A stretch of 64,000 bases of DNA, taken from contig OZ038469.1 in NCBI GenBank assembly GCA_964036295.1, forward strand, positions 9,130,067 to 9,194,066, read 5' to 3'. Position numbers and translations under genes: made by a program. The notes below the pieces were generated by a model. It saw only the letters and a program-made list of their open reading frames with translations. It had not been told where the DNA came from and made no database searches. Below, in pieces: positions 49,601 to 62,474 of this stretch; position 1 is the stretch's first letter, and the number at the start of each line of letters is the position of its first letter. This DNA is from Plumapathes pennacea. Taxonomy: Eukaryota; Cnidaria; Anthozoa; Antipatharia; Myriopathidae.

Positions 49601-52600
49601 TTGTTCACAGGTGAAATATTACTATTTTGTGTTTGCTTTGAGTTCAAAAGGTGGCAATAAAACTCACACACAAATATGTTGAGTCAACACATGTTTAATT
49701 CTTATTAAGTCTCAACATCTCCACTCTCCAAAATCAAAGAAAATAACACAACCAAAACAGAATAACAAAACAAAATCCATGTCTAAAGTTCTTTGTCAAG
49801 ACTCTGTCACACTTCAGGTGTGGGAGACAGCGTGGCTGAGTGGTTTGGTTGCCAGACTTGAAATCCGAGGTCCCCAGGTTCAAGTCCCACTCTGACCACT
49901 AACTGAGTTTGCACGGGTTCAAATCCAACTGGTTAGCCTCTGACCAGTTGGGATTATTAACAAAATTATGTTGGAGTTAAAAAAATAGAATAAAATAAAA
50001 TAAAACAGTCCCACCAGCTTTGCTGAATTACTTACCGTGTATAAATAAAGATACTTTACTTTTTGGTCAAGCTGTTTAAAAAGCTAATATGACAATAATA
50101 ATTATTATTATATAATCTGTTGGTCAGGAGGCGGTCTCACTCTGGACATTCAAAGGGAGGTATTGATCTCCTCTAGCACATTGTCTGGGTGTAGAGGTTA
50201 CTTGCTGTGTCTTGGTTACTTGCTGTAGGCTGCCTCACTGGAGATTTGTCCAGCGTCCTTGTTCTTCTTGACTGCAGCTTTTAGATTGGACTGCCATGAT
50301 TTTCTTTGTTGGGTCTTTTGCTAATTGAGGATGGTGCTTCTTAGCTTTTTTGATAAATCCTTTGTCAAGCTTGACAGCTTTTCCTTTAATTTAGCCACCG
50401 TATGATAAGAAGTGATAATTGCTGGATTTCCCATTCTGTTGACCATTACAGTAACTGTGATTGCAGTCTTTGGGATGCTATGGTGGGCAAAAAGGGCCTT
50501 GTGCATTCAACCATGGTTTCACTTAGTGGTATCTGAAACCAGGTTACAGCTCCAAGTAGTCACTGTTAGTAGTAGTCCACGGTGACTAGATAGTCCACAT
50601 GGCTTAGGATAAGCAGATCTTGAGCTACCGTACCATTTAAAAAGAGCCGCAGTAGCCTAGCGGTTAACACGGTCACCTACCACGACGAGGGCGCGGGTCG
50701 AATTCCCACTTAAAGCAGTGAGATTTGAAGTGCAAAAACCTGGCTCTCTACTCGTGGCTTGGATGACCTTGAAAATGGCGGTCCCATCTCTAGATAAAAC
50801 AACCGCGGGAACGTAAAAGAACCACTGAGGGCGCAACTAAATCTCTGGCAGTGACCACTCCCATTGTTAACAAGGGCCCACAGTAACTGGCTCACTGCTG
50901 TTGCGGATACCCTGCCATGTGGAAAATTGCGAAGCCAATAAAATAAAAAATTAGTAAATATCTTCCACGGCTTGGTTGGGATTTCATAGGCTATCAGGGG
51001 CTCTCGCTGTTGCTTATATTCAAGCTGTCATTGCAAGTACTGAACTGGCTTGATCTCACTTGTCATTCGTGGCCAGAATAGGACATCTTTTGCTCTTTGG
51101 ATACATGATTCTGCTCCTTGTGGCTGCATGCTTTTTGGGTGATCACTCCGTGTACCCTGCACAGTACTCCATTCTGTAATTCCAAAAACTTCTTATGGAG
51201 ACTGGTACAGCCGAAGCTCTCTGGACGGACAATCTCGTAAGCGGACAGCTCTACTCCGTGTAAACTCTAGCTCAGTCAACCTCTGTTTTTACACATTCTC
51301 GTAAGCGGACAGTTCCAGTTACGGACACTTTATTTTACTTCTCAAGGGGTGTCCGCTTACGGGAGCTTCAACTGTACTTCATCTCTGGACTCCGGCCAGC
51401 TCATGCATATAGTGGCTACTAACGCCTGGAGGGTTGGGTTGAGAATTTTTTTTTATCACCTGGTGGGTTGTATCACTGCTGAGCTGCTCTTTATGTTTCA
51501 GACAGAATAACTGACAGTCGGGGATTGGGGTTTTTCAGATATGTTCGGCTGAACAATGTCTGGCCATGGAATTGACTCATTCAGATGGTACTTTTGTAGT
51601 GTTAACGACATTTGTTGGAGTCTCTTTGGAGCATTGAACAATGGCTTGCATAAGATGGGGATCATTGGCTTGTGGTCGGTATGAACAGTGATGAGCTCTC
51701 GGATATGCAGGTATTGATCAAATCGCTCGCATACAAAAAGAACTGACAGGAATTCTTTCTCTATCTGCATAGATTTATTAGGGTTACCCCTAACCCTTCT
51801 TCGAAGCATCAGATTGGACAATGGCTTCGTCACTCACGTGATAGAACTTCAGGACTGGTGCAGATCAGTTTGACTCCCCCTGATAATATGCATTACTTTT
51901 CCTTGTGCTGACTGCCATTGAGAGGGAACTTGTTTTTCAGTAAAGAGCCTTAATGTTAAATTATCCACTTTCGCCAGTCTGGGTAGGAAGGGGGACAAGT
52001 AGTTTACAAAGCCAAGTAATCTGCGTACTCCATTTTTGTGTTCGGATTTGGGCATCTGTTGTATTGCCTCCATTTTCGTGGGGTCTCGGCGCACACTTTC
52101 ACTAGTTTGGAGATGGCTTATGTATGGACAAGTCGAAGTCTCAGCCTTTTCTTGTCCAAGTTTGTCTCCCCTGAGATTAGCATCGTAATCCTCCATATAC
52201 TCATCATTAGTCGCAGTGTAACTAGCCAACAGGATATCGTCTATAATTACTTAAGGCCATGCTACACACGGAACATTTTCTTTGCAACTTGCAAACGCCA
52301 TTGCGAGACAAGCTGCAGAAGAAATTGCACGGACGAGCCCACCCCCTTTGCTCCCCTTCTACTTTTTGCAGCGTTGCACAGTTTTGTTGCACCGTGTAAG
52401 ATGTACTTTGCAACTTGTCTCGCAACGTTGACGTAATGCTACGTCAGCATTGCGAGACAAATTGCAAGAAATTTGGTCTCGCGTGACATGGATTTTAGCG
52501 GCTCCCGGAAGGCCTTGAATAACTTTCGCATTCGACGTTGGTATTGCTTCAGTACTGATCAGAGACTAAATGGTATTCTGAGATATAGATACCTGTCCAA

Positions 52601-55600
52601 TTACGAGCTGGACTTGGTAAAACTTATCTATGGCATCAAGGACAGTGAAGACTTTCGCATTAGCAAGTCTTGAATAAACTTCATTTAAGACTGGCATCTG
52701 GTATTTTGGTTGCTTGGTTGCTTTTTTTAAATATCGAGGATCAAGGCACACTCGAAACATGCTACTTACACGTTTGATGACCTCTCTTCCTCTGGAAATT
52801 CTTTTATCTTTGCCTTTGCCGCTAGCTTTTGTTTTAAAGCTATACTGCTGTGTCAACATTTATGTTATACTCTCAGTCTCATTCAAGACATCAAAGCCCA
52901 TCGAGCACACTGTCGTATCCTGTGATTAGATAATTGCATTCTGATCAACAGCCATCGTGTTGTTACAGGTCTCACCATGACAACAGGGCTTTCTGGGTGC
53001 CCTTGATTATCTTGAAGTGAAGAGAATGAGACTTGTTTTGGTATTCACATATGAGGTTGACTAACTCTTGGCAGTAATGATATGATTGTCACATAATTTA
53101 GATTTGGCACTGCTGGAATCCTTCAGTTTTGGATTTAAACTCCCGAATGACATTATATTGGAGGTGGCTCCTAGTCCTGTGTACAGTTGACACTCATTGA
53201 CTGCTATACCACTATATACCACTCATTCCACTTCGTAAACTGAATCGCCAGAATCGGTCACTTCTTCAAACTACCCCATAAGGCACAACTTTTGACCATT
53301 CTGACATACTGTTTGGACACGGGTTTTTTTTTTTGTTGTTGTTGTTGTTTTTGTTTGTTTGTTTGTTTGTTTTTTTTTTTTTTGCCATAATTACTTAAAC
53401 TATGCCAAAGGCCGGACATCTCGCTCGTCCGTGATGACTGCCACAATATCTGCATTGCGTTTGCTTGGTATTTCTCTGCTTAGAATGGAACTTCGATTGC
53501 TTGGGCATTTGATCTCTCTGCCTTGGGTTTGTAGTCTGTCTGTTGCCTTCCACCGCATTAACTGTCTCTCCGTCTTCGTTGCCTATTTACTGTGGCTGTT
53601 CGTGGGTGGCCGCTTCATTTATTCTCGGTGACTCGGTCCAGCGTTCTTTAAATCGCAACTTTCTGACTAAAGAGCCCTGCTCTAAGCTGAAGCCGATAGA
53701 AGGGTCGGAAGATAGCCCCCCCCCCCCCCCCCTCTCCCCCCTTTACATTCCAAGCGCTATCCCTAGGGCTGTCTCGCCAAGAGTCTGAAAGGCATCGCGC
53801 GGTCGCGATGTAACCTGACACCACTAAACATAGCCCCCCCCCCCCCCCCCCCGAGGGTAACTCTACCTCGAACGTTTACATGGCCAAAAGTTCTCCCTGC
53901 TTGGAGGGTTACCCTAGCAAGTAGATAGGGTAACCCCTCCTCCTAGCGTGACCCTACCCATCACTTAATAGGCGGAACAAGGAATAGAGAAGGGTGACCC
54001 TTCGAGGAGGGTATCTGTCCTAGGAGGGTCACCCTCCTTCCATGTAAACAGGGCCTTAGAGATATATTGTGCAGAATGGACAGTTTAGCGATAATCTTGG
54101 ATGAGCGTCAGTAACGTCAGTCGACCTGTTATTGATGACTGGTAGACCCTACTTTTGCGCATCAGGTCATATGATTTTCCTTTTACTACTGCTCTAAGTT
54201 CTGATCATTTGTTTTCTTTTGTATTCAATAATAGAGATATCAAGACTCTAAACATCTTCCTGACAAAGTCTGGTTTGGTCAAACTTGGTGACTTTGGTAT
54301 AGCAACAGTTCTCAGAAACAGCAAACAAATGGCAGAAAGTGTGAGTGAAGGTGTAATATGTTAATGTAAATTTTTGGTACATTACTGTCGTGATACACGT
54401 GAATCAGGCACACAGTTCCAGAGCAACTCTGTTACGCATGTCCAATGAAAGACACTGACCAGAACTTTCGTTGGCTCCAACATGGCGTTGGAAACTTAGC
54501 TTACGTAGCAACCAACTTCAACGCTAGTTATCTCTAAACGCAGTGGACAGATAGTTTTCATTTCGTATCAATCCTTTATGGTAATAATCAAAATTATGAA
54601 GAAATGTGGAACTAAGTTTATTTTTTGCAGTTTTTTATTTGCTGATTGCACTAATCACTTATTTGTTATCTCAAAGATTATGCATACAACATGCCTAACT
54701 GGTTTACAGTTTACATTGCTTGCAATAGGAAATATAAGAAGAAATTGACACTTTTTTGATACCAAAACCAAACAGATAGACTAATATTGCAGCTAATAGT
54801 AACATAGTAATGTACACACTAACATATATTTTACAATTTAACTCTGACCATTTACAGGTTGTAGGAACCCCTTACTACATGTCTCCTGAGATAGTCCAAG
54901 GCAAAAAGTGAGCTTTCAATTTTCTCACTCAAACTATTTTACATACTCCTGAGGCCTGCGAGATGCTAATCATGACAACAGTCCAGGTTTTTTTTTTTTC
55001 GGAGTGAACATTAACACTTTGCTATTTTGTTGAACAAGAACGCCTCCGTCGAAACTAAGCTAAATACCTCGAAATCTACAAATGACCTCATCTTTCATGA
55101 ACAAGTGCATCTTAAGATATTTCATCTCGTCAAGAGAAAAGTTTCCCGTGAGGAAACGATCGGGAAAGTTAATAACATTGGAACTTTAAGTTCGGATTTG
55201 CGGAATTCCTTTCACAACCGGAAGTGAAACGAGAAAAAAAAATCTTGAATGTTTTCGATGCGAATTTTATGAAGACAAACAAAAACATATTTACAAACGA
55301 GATTGTGTCGTGATTAGTAACCCTCGCAGGAATCGGAATAATGTAGTAGAACTTTGCATGCCTTGGGGTACGTTTAATAATAATTTAACACATTATGCTG
55401 ACCTCGTTATGCAACAAAATATTAGTTTATTAATTATCGGCTGAGTTGAATGAAGTGTAATGAAAAGCACGATAAATAGTTTCTCGATATATATTATATG
55501 TATAACCCAACTAATACCATCAACCTCTCTCATGACAGGTATAACCAAAAGAGTGATATCTGGGCAGTAGGCTGTGTACTGTATGAAATGCTTACGCTGA

Positions 55601-58600
55601 GGAAAGTGTTTGATGCTAGTGTGAGTATGCTCTTGTGTAAATAGACAGTGCAGTTATGTAATTGCGCACATACCGTCATACAGTACTGTATATAACATGA
55701 CCAATGAAACATGTACCCCGAGGCTCATTTACAAGGTGTGATTTTAGCTTAGCTCATTTGGTCAATTGTCATTGTCAGGGTAAACTATTCTTGAACGTTT
55801 TGTTTTTTTCTACGATCAGAATCCTTTGAAACTTGTTTCAAACATCGTCAAAGGTGATTTCGAAGATATTGATCCCCAGTATACAGAACATATGAGAAGC
55901 CTTGTCACCATGCTCCTCTCACAGGTATGAAAACGTTATATAAAGTGCATGGCCTAATGCTTCCCATCTGTTACAGACATGAGTACTTGGATACGGTTTT
56001 CTTTTCACAGCAATCAATTATCCAATTATTACGGACACCTTCGTTTTCCCAAATTCGCAAAGTAGACCAAAAGATTGTCCAGCAATAACTATCGTAAAGT
56101 TTTAAATCCGCAAATATAAGAATTTAGATAAAGCCAGGTTTCCATATAATCGTCTCTGACGTAAGGATCGTCTCTACCGCAGAATGTTTTGTCAAGCAAT
56201 CGGGACGATTATATGGAAACACTCTTGCGATTGTTTCAAACGATCCTTACGTCAGAAGCGACTCGATCGTCCCGATAGAACCGTGTTCTACCCTTGCGTC
56301 GACAAAAAAAAAAGGCGACAGAGACGATCCTTACGTCAGAGACGATTATATGGAAATCAGGCTTAACCTTTCGAACTCGTTTTTGAATAGAAACTCAAGA
56401 ATATGGAATAGTTTGGCTGATGAACCTAGCTTTACAGCTTACAACAGAAGTAACCTCCGTTATATCATTTTTGTTTCATACTTTTCTGCTATGATCCAGA
56501 AGATCCCGGATCTGAAAATCAGTTTTCAATGGCCTCCATTGACAGGATAGTTTAATTTATTACAGTAATGTTTGATTAATTTATGTGTAATTTGGGACAT
56601 GTCCACATGCTCTAATGTAATAAATAAAATGAATAACTATGTAATGTATAACTATGTGCAAAACTTTGTGCCACTGCAGGAATTAAGAGCAAAAAGGTTG
56701 GGAATGTTTTCGTTCCAAAAACAAACACCCATACAAAATAGGATCCCGTGATGAATACCTATGATATGTTATATGAGGGCGGTTGGAGCATTTTACTTTT
56801 GATTTGAGTCGTGTCAGTCATTTATATGTGACTGTTGATTGACTGTTGAATCCAATATTTATGTCAGCGGCCTATACAATCGTACTTGTGGGAGACATCA
56901 CCTCAGTGCTTTTTATTATTGCTTTGGGAACATGCTTTATTTATTCTTTGTAGATAGGACCAACACTGTTTTGACTTATAACTTTCCTGAGCATGTATCT
57001 AATTGAAAGAAACTGCATTAACTGACTGTATAGTTGCCATCAGTTGTGTGTTTTGTTGAGCTATCCCCTTTTTCACTTGTGTACATTTGACCATGCAGAA
57101 CCCAGATGACAGACCAACTATTCAGCAGATACTGGAAATGCCGATTCTAGCTGTATTGGGAAGGTAAATTTCCTTATCCAAAGTTATAAAACACAGTGTC
57201 TACATATTTTCGTCAGTGTTTTATATTAAAAGCTGACATTTTCTTGAGTGTTCTAGGCCACTGGATTTAGAGGTTTGTGCAAGTGTAAAATAAATAGGCA
57301 GATTTGTTGCTAAAAAAGTAATGCACAGCAAATGACATTGCGGGCAGCACGTTGCTTCACAAGTTAAAACAGTAAACATTAAAGTATCGTACTGTCTGAA
57401 CTCCATGGCGAGGGAACATCTACGTATCGCATTTTAGTATTACGAACGGTGACAGGATCAGATCCCAGACGACATCTCGGGCCAGGAGCGCATTGTTGAG
57501 AAGTTGACCTCTCGGCCATCTAAACAACACCTAGTTGCTCGCGGATGCGCAGCTGCGGCGAGCTTAAAAATGGAGTTTCTTTCTTTTTTTTTTCTGGGTC
57601 GAGAATCAGCACACGGTGATTGGTTCATATTGTCACGTGATATGCAATAATGTAAATTGACTTCGCGAACAACTTGAGAGTTGGACTATTGAATTGCTCG
57701 TTACTTGTGTGTGAAAGTTAACTGCATCTGTTACGTTATCTGTGTTGCTCAAGCTTTACGTAGAGGCACACACAACAACTTGTATTGAACAAGAACTGTC
57801 TTTTTAATGTTCATCTGCCGATTACATACAGTTGACTGATGTATCGGTTATTGTTGTCTGTTCATGGCATGCTGATCATTCTAAATATCACGATAGGATT
57901 ATGTTGCGAATACGATACGATACGATACTAAACGGCTACTGTTGTAATTGCTCGCGGGCGTGGCCCGTCGAGCTTAAAATCACACGGCGTGTCTTTTTCG
58001 TCATGTTATTAGTTTTTTCTGGGTTACGAATCTGCACACGGTGATTGGTTCAGATTATCACGTGATATGCAATGACGTAATTGACTTCGTTAAACAACTC
58101 GAGTGTAGCCAGTGAATTGCTCGGTACTTGTGTGTAAAAGTTAACTGCATTTAATCCAAACTCAACACCGTTTGGGTTTGTGGAACACGCACTGATAAAC
58201 TGGATGTTAGGGAACGATTTTGGCTTGCGTTCTTTAGTTCACCGCGGAAGCTTTGAGAATAGCCGTAAACAGATGTTTGTGGATACGGATGGATACCGCT
58301 GGGGGATAGCAAATATCTCTGTCGCCGCTAAATATTTATTCCCAACGAGACTTTCTGTGGCGACACGAAATACTTCTGGGAAGAAAACAGGCCGAAAACG
58401 GAAACCAATGCTATGATGAGCTTTAGCCGCAAAACAATGGCGATTTATGCTTTACTCTGTACATGACATCTGTTGCCTCATAAAATTCTTCTGCTTATCG
58501 TACATTGCCTGTTGAAATGTTTCTTTCATTTGATCATGTAGCCTTTGTTTCGCAATGGTCACTGTATACCAGAAATGAAAAATACACCGAAATAGCCCTG

Positions 58601-61600
58601 AGTATTAAGTTTGGAGTCACAAATGGACTGAACACACTGTGAACAAAACCGCAATAATATTTTAAACATGTATCGTTACATTCCTCGCTTTCAATTTTAT
58701 ATTTGTTACAAAGGACGAATACTCGAAAGCCTGATAGAAGTGAAATGCATTCAATTAAAAAACAAGACAGGCTAGTATTGAAGCGAAGGCTGGATTAATC
58801 GTGGCCTCTGATTAGAGTAAGTGTTTGAAGTCAAACTGTCAAAATCGATTGTGCATAAAAAGACAAGTCACGCATTACTCAGGTTTACTCGGTGGCCAAT
58901 TCGCTTCTAAGCTCAAAATGCAGAGTTGCTCAACAGTGTATGAGTGTTGTAATGATAAATTTATAGTTTAAGCAGGTTTCTCTATACTGTGTGATATATT
59001 TCTGGTGAGAAACTGGAAGCCTCTCGGGAGTTCCGCTCTTGTCCCTGCTTTTTATTTTAGTTTATTCTGCTCTCGACCCAACTAACGCCGCGAGCTCACT
59101 GGCAACGCCAGTCTAACTCAAATTTAAACTTTAACTTTTTGGTTTCTTTCAGTGAAATGGGGAAGAAAGTTTGGGAATTAGACGCATCCACAAGGAGGGC
59201 CAGGTATGCTTTGCACATTGAAAGTGCCCATGTATAAACCAAACCTAATCAAAATATTTACTTTAAACTCCGATGGTTAACAGCTGTGTTGAGCATTAAA
59301 TAAGCATTAAACAAAAAGTTTACTAAATTTACGACTTGCTTTTTCTTTTACACCTCTGGAGCTGTTCTTCGTGCTGTGCAATATTGTTGTTAAATTTTCA
59401 GTAATATATTAAATGACTAATGGTTGTTGTAAAATTGAATTTCTATGGGTCCAAGTGAAACCTCGCACTATTACAGCTATAGGATGAATTAACTTTTATC
59501 ATTCACAATTAATTCCATTTTAAACTTGCACAAGGTTTTATTATAAAGCGCTTTGAAGTTTAATCATGTGGTACTTTTGTTCACAATCTTTTCCCAAATA
59601 ATAGTTTTAATCTATTTTATATATGGGTTTTTGGACAGTAAATTAAGCTGTAGGGTAGTTACTAAGAATTTTGCAACATTCAATATTATAAGGAAATTTA
59701 CTAAAATTAATGTAAAACTATACTCATTTGCTAATAGAATAAAATACAATATTATATTAATAAAAATACAATATTATGATCACTCTTCCTTTGTTAATTA
59801 TTTTCTTGTACAGACTTTCAAATAGTACCTCTACTGATACTGTTCCAGTCATTACTTCAAAATCTAGCGAGGTACAGTATGCATATCAATTTTCATGAGT
59901 GTGTAGATGCCCTTTTATCATAGTGGTTTTCATTATTTCCGTTGTTTTTTTGATATGTATGGATCTTGCTGTCTCTGTGTTTGTTGGTCAGTCTCTTTTT
60001 ATCTACGTTTGCAATTATCCCCGAGCGAAGCGAGGGTAATAATCACGACGCTAATGCAGCAAAATCGCCCTCTTTGGAGACTCTGTCACTCTGGCGTACG
60101 ACCTCGTCCCCAGGGCCATCCGCGTAGAGCGACCACTGCAGGCGAGGTTACATCGGCAGCTTAACTGTAAACCGCCATTTTCTTAGTGACATGCGGTAGT
60201 ACGAACCGAAGTGATTTTGTACGACAAGATGCAGATACAAGGCCAAGCGGGTTCGACGGACGGCTGTAAACTGCCCGGATATTTTGCCAGTGTATGGAAG
60301 GCAAGCTTACTAGCCGTGAAACGGATTCTTTAAGGCATTGACTGGCCGACCTGAACACAATCCCAGACGCCAGTATTGTGTTAAAACGCAGGCACTTCTT
60401 CAAAAAGAAATAGCAAAATACAGTTGGTGGAGATCGAACAATCATCGTGGCAAATTTCATCTTTTACAATAACAGGAATGTAGTTTTCAGAATCCAAGTT
60501 TGACAAGATGACGACACACAATACAATAGAAAGTGGAATTTTCGTACTGTATCAGGACTGCTCTATGCAGTGTATTTTGAAATCATTGAAGACGTAAACA
60601 ATAGTGTTTTGGGTTTTGTTTCCTTTGCTGGAAAAGAGCTAAAGCTATGGCTTTCAGGAACCGGTGAGCTTTGAGAAATTACATCAATTAACGTACAGTA
60701 CGCTTATGCTATTTTAAAGTCGTGTTATCATTATGGTATTTCAACAATCGCCGTATTTCTTGTCGTTTGATGCCCCGGGAACTGTGATGAAGGCCAAGTA
60801 GGGTTATATTGTGATATTTTCGCTAGTTTTCAAAGCTATTTCAGAATATGCCTTCGTGCAAGATTGTGTCATCCGAATCCTCGCATATTTGCATATAAAT
60901 TACGTTGACAGTCTGACACATGCTGTGAAGTTTTCTCGCCGTGTTTGTTGGCACACTGTATTCAAGGATGTAATGTAACCGGGTTGAAGTGCTTTTGCTT
61001 TCTGAAGGCTATTAAAGTAGAAAATACCCGACCAGGGGCCATTGCTTTCCAAATTTAACAATTACAGTCTATTTCGATTATTGTCTATGGGTGGCCGAAT
61101 TTGCTCGCTCAACACAATCGGACCTTGTATTATTTAGTGACCGGGTTTGCTCGCTCAATACAATCGAACCTTGTTTTATTTAATGACTTGATTTCTTTTT
61201 TCTGTCAAAGATTTTAAAAATCGTCAAACGCGGTTTGAAATGTTGTTGTGTTCAAAATTGAATCCTTGCCAAAATTCACACGGTTCCGAGATTTCGAAAG
61301 CGTGTAAACAAGCGACTCGCTTTGACGGTTCTAAATTTGTTACACTCGAAGAAGCGTATTAAATTGATAAAGTTAAAAAATAAAAAAATAAAAGCATACA
61401 CGTATGTGGTTAGGATAAAGCGTTTGCTGGAGAAATCGCGGCTTTTCTTGAAATTCATAAACATTTCGGTGTCCAAGATCGACTTTGCTTGGCTTTCAAG
61501 CCTCGGGAGTATTCTGTTTGGAGTTCAGCTAGTGTCTACGAAAATTACAGACTGTGAGACTGCCGTGCGACAAAGATTTTTTTTAGCGGTCGACTGGTAA

Positions 61601-61861
61601 CGTCGCTACACAGCCGTGGTTTGCAAAAAAAATAATTAAATAATCTCCGAACGGAAAATAAACAAGAATCCCGCTTTCCGAAAACCCACTACAGAGCGAG
61701 GGGATATCTGCGGTTATCGTATTTCTTTTTGTTATTTATACTTGTCTCTGTGTCCTTCTAACAGTGAAAGTATTGATCATTTGTAGGTATATTTCTGGGG
61801 AGGTGGCAAACAAACCCCACAGAAAGTGGACAGCTTTGTGGGCGGCACCTCCGCTCTTCAG
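46694..61861 (+). CDS. NEK9: Serine/threonine kinase NEK9, 5' part (exons 1-12); runs off the window
   Basis: NEK9 (Nercc1) is a mitotic NIMA-family kinase with an N-terminal kinase domain, a central RCC1 propeller and a C-terminal tail; it activates NEK6/NEK7 in spindle and centrosome work. Exons: 46694-46804, 48527-48704, 49139-49191, 49540-49610, 54235-54340, 54858-54907, 55539-55620, 55820-55924, 57099-57163, 59153-59203, 59814-59871, 61787-61861. Together they give 335 codons, all phases agree, and every intron is GT-AG. Visible motifs are the P-loop GRGAFGEA (residues 23-30), catalytic Lys45 (VVCKE), HRD at 137-139, DFG at 157-159 and the activation-loop end GTPYYMSPE (176-184). Residues 311-335 ([13 protein letters not shown]) match the first RCC1 strand of vertebrate NEK9, which separates it from NEK8, a paralogue of similar layout. 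The N-terminal extension before the kinase is shorter than in human. The rest of the RCC1 domain and the tail lie beyond 64000. Confidence 0.93.
47092..47324. mobile_element. MITE, AGGGGTGGC ends, 6-bp direct flanks
   Basis: AGGGGTGGCGAATGGTA is mirrored by TACCATTTGCCACCCCT. CTTATC flanks both sides (47086-47091 and 47325-47330). The ends resemble hAT-type elements, though hATs normally make 8-bp duplications. It lies in NEK9 intron 1. Confidence 0.75.
49821..50055 (+). repeat. tRNA-derived SINE
   Basis: The head has box A GTGGCTGAGTGGTTTGG and box B GGTTCAAGTCC (49877-49887). A second GGGTTCAAATCC phrase and a body ending GTGTATAAATAAAG follow. It is the same family as 21334-21592. It lies in NEK9 intron 4. 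Confidence 0.8.
50641..50952 (+). repeat. Second tRNA-derived SINE family
   Basis: Box A-like TAGCCTAGCGGTTAACACGG and box B GGGTCGAATTCCC are followed by a body of about 230 bp and an AAATAAAATAAAAAA-like tail. It sits between two integrase fragments of the gypsy remnant, so it is probably an insertion. Confidence 0.65.
51207..51375. mobile_element. Pogo-like MITE inside the gypsy remnant
   Basis: The left end is CAGCCGAAGCTCTCTGGACG. The right end reads, on the minus strand, CAGTTGAAGCTCCCGTAAGC. TA is on both sides. Internal AAGCGGACAG phrases recur. Confidence 0.65.
52251..52492. mobile_element. MITE, GCAACTTG family, copy 3
   Basis: GCGAGACAAGCTGCAGAAG, GCAACTTGTCTCGCAACG and GCGAGACAAATTGC place it in the same family as 28188-28840. 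It interrupts the gypsy reverse transcriptase directly before its IIDD catalytic phrase. Confidence 0.65.
53325..53383. repeat. T/G-rich low-complexity block
   Basis: TTG, TTTG and T runs in NEK9 intron 4. Confidence 0.9.
53709..54060. repeat. C tracts and GGGTNACC-rich block
   Basis: Two C tracts (53717-53733 and 53835-53852) are followed by many AGGGTNACC and complementary phrases, probably a decayed foldback element. It lies in NEK9 intron 4 just before exon 5. Confidence 0.5.
56131..56364. mobile_element. MITE with about 43-bp inverted ends
   Basis: CCATATAATCGTCTCTGACG at the left is mirrored by CGTCAGAGACGATTATATGG at the right, and the similarity covers about 43 bp. Further internal GATCCTTACGTCAGA repeats exist. 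It lies in NEK9 intron 8. Confidence 0.8.
57535..58155. repeat. Diverged direct duplication, about 200 bp
   Basis: 57535-57735 and 57950-58155 share the same order of phrases (GCACACGGTGATTGGTTCA, TCACGTGATATGCAAT, GTTAACTGCAT). No coding content is seen. It lies in NEK9 intron 9. Confidence 0.75.
60018..61726 (+). mobile_element. Helitron-like element, family B, uninterrupted copy
   Basis: It begins TCCCCGAGCGAAGCGAGGG and ends GCGGTTATCGTATTTCTTTT, so the CTAG end is mutated. It is the inverted counterpart of 17492-18089 plus 19673-20778 and serves as the empty-site reference for the nested copy there. No intact protein frame is present. It lies in NEK9 intron 11, in sense orientation. Confidence 0.7.
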
Positions 61862-62474
61862 GTAACTTTGTTCTTCGTGATAATTCAGCTTTACTAGTGT
61901 TTGAGTTATAGTTACAGTTGTCCTAACCTTAAATTCTTTTCTCCTTAAAATCGAGTGTACATCAAAAATATTGATTAATTCAAGGTTTAAATGTCGCGCC
62001 TTTGGGTTAACAAGGTTTATGATCCATGAAATATTTCCTCTCGCGCGTGATTGGTGGAATCGCGACACGTGACCCAATAACGTCCGCTCGCGAGCGGATG
62101 TAATCATTCAGTAACCCCCGGCTGACACTATCCGAACATAGTTTTATTTATTTAGTCACAAAAACAATACGAGATGATTACAGAGGAGGACATCAATTCA
62201 TTGGTCGAAAAATCAGTTCCAGAAAGCACCAAAAAGCTTCACAGTCTCCGCGCCGTTAGTTTCACTGTGGGAGGAAATATTTGAAGAATAATAAAGACAA
62301 TAAACTACTTTTGGCTTCGAAAATATGCGCGGATGATTGTCCTTGGACATTATCTGTTCCTTGAAACTCACAGTTGCCATCAAGCTTCGCTCTCGGACAA
62401 CTGTTCGCATCTCGAAACAGATAATGTCCTCGGACAATTATCCGTGCATATTTCGTCGCTAAAAATATTTTATT

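Larger units (their letters stand above)
50440..52870 (-). pseudogene. Degenerate Ty3/gypsy pol gene
   Basis: Reading the minus strand leftward, the order is: reverse transcriptase palm (52566-52860, [20 protein letters not shown] and [15 protein letters not shown]), the catalytic IIDD phrase and thumb/connection (51849-52250, [20 protein letters not shown]), RNase H (51498-51833, [20 protein letters not shown] with TDHKP), then integrase N-terminal pieces (about 50950-51170, [17 protein letters not shown] and [12 protein letters not shown]) and a further integrase piece near 50440-50520. This is the gypsy order. It has stops and is broken by a MITE at 52251-52492, a MITE at 51207-51375 and a SINE at 50641-50952. 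No LTRs were recognised. It lies antisense in NEK9 intron 4. Confidence 0.85.
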
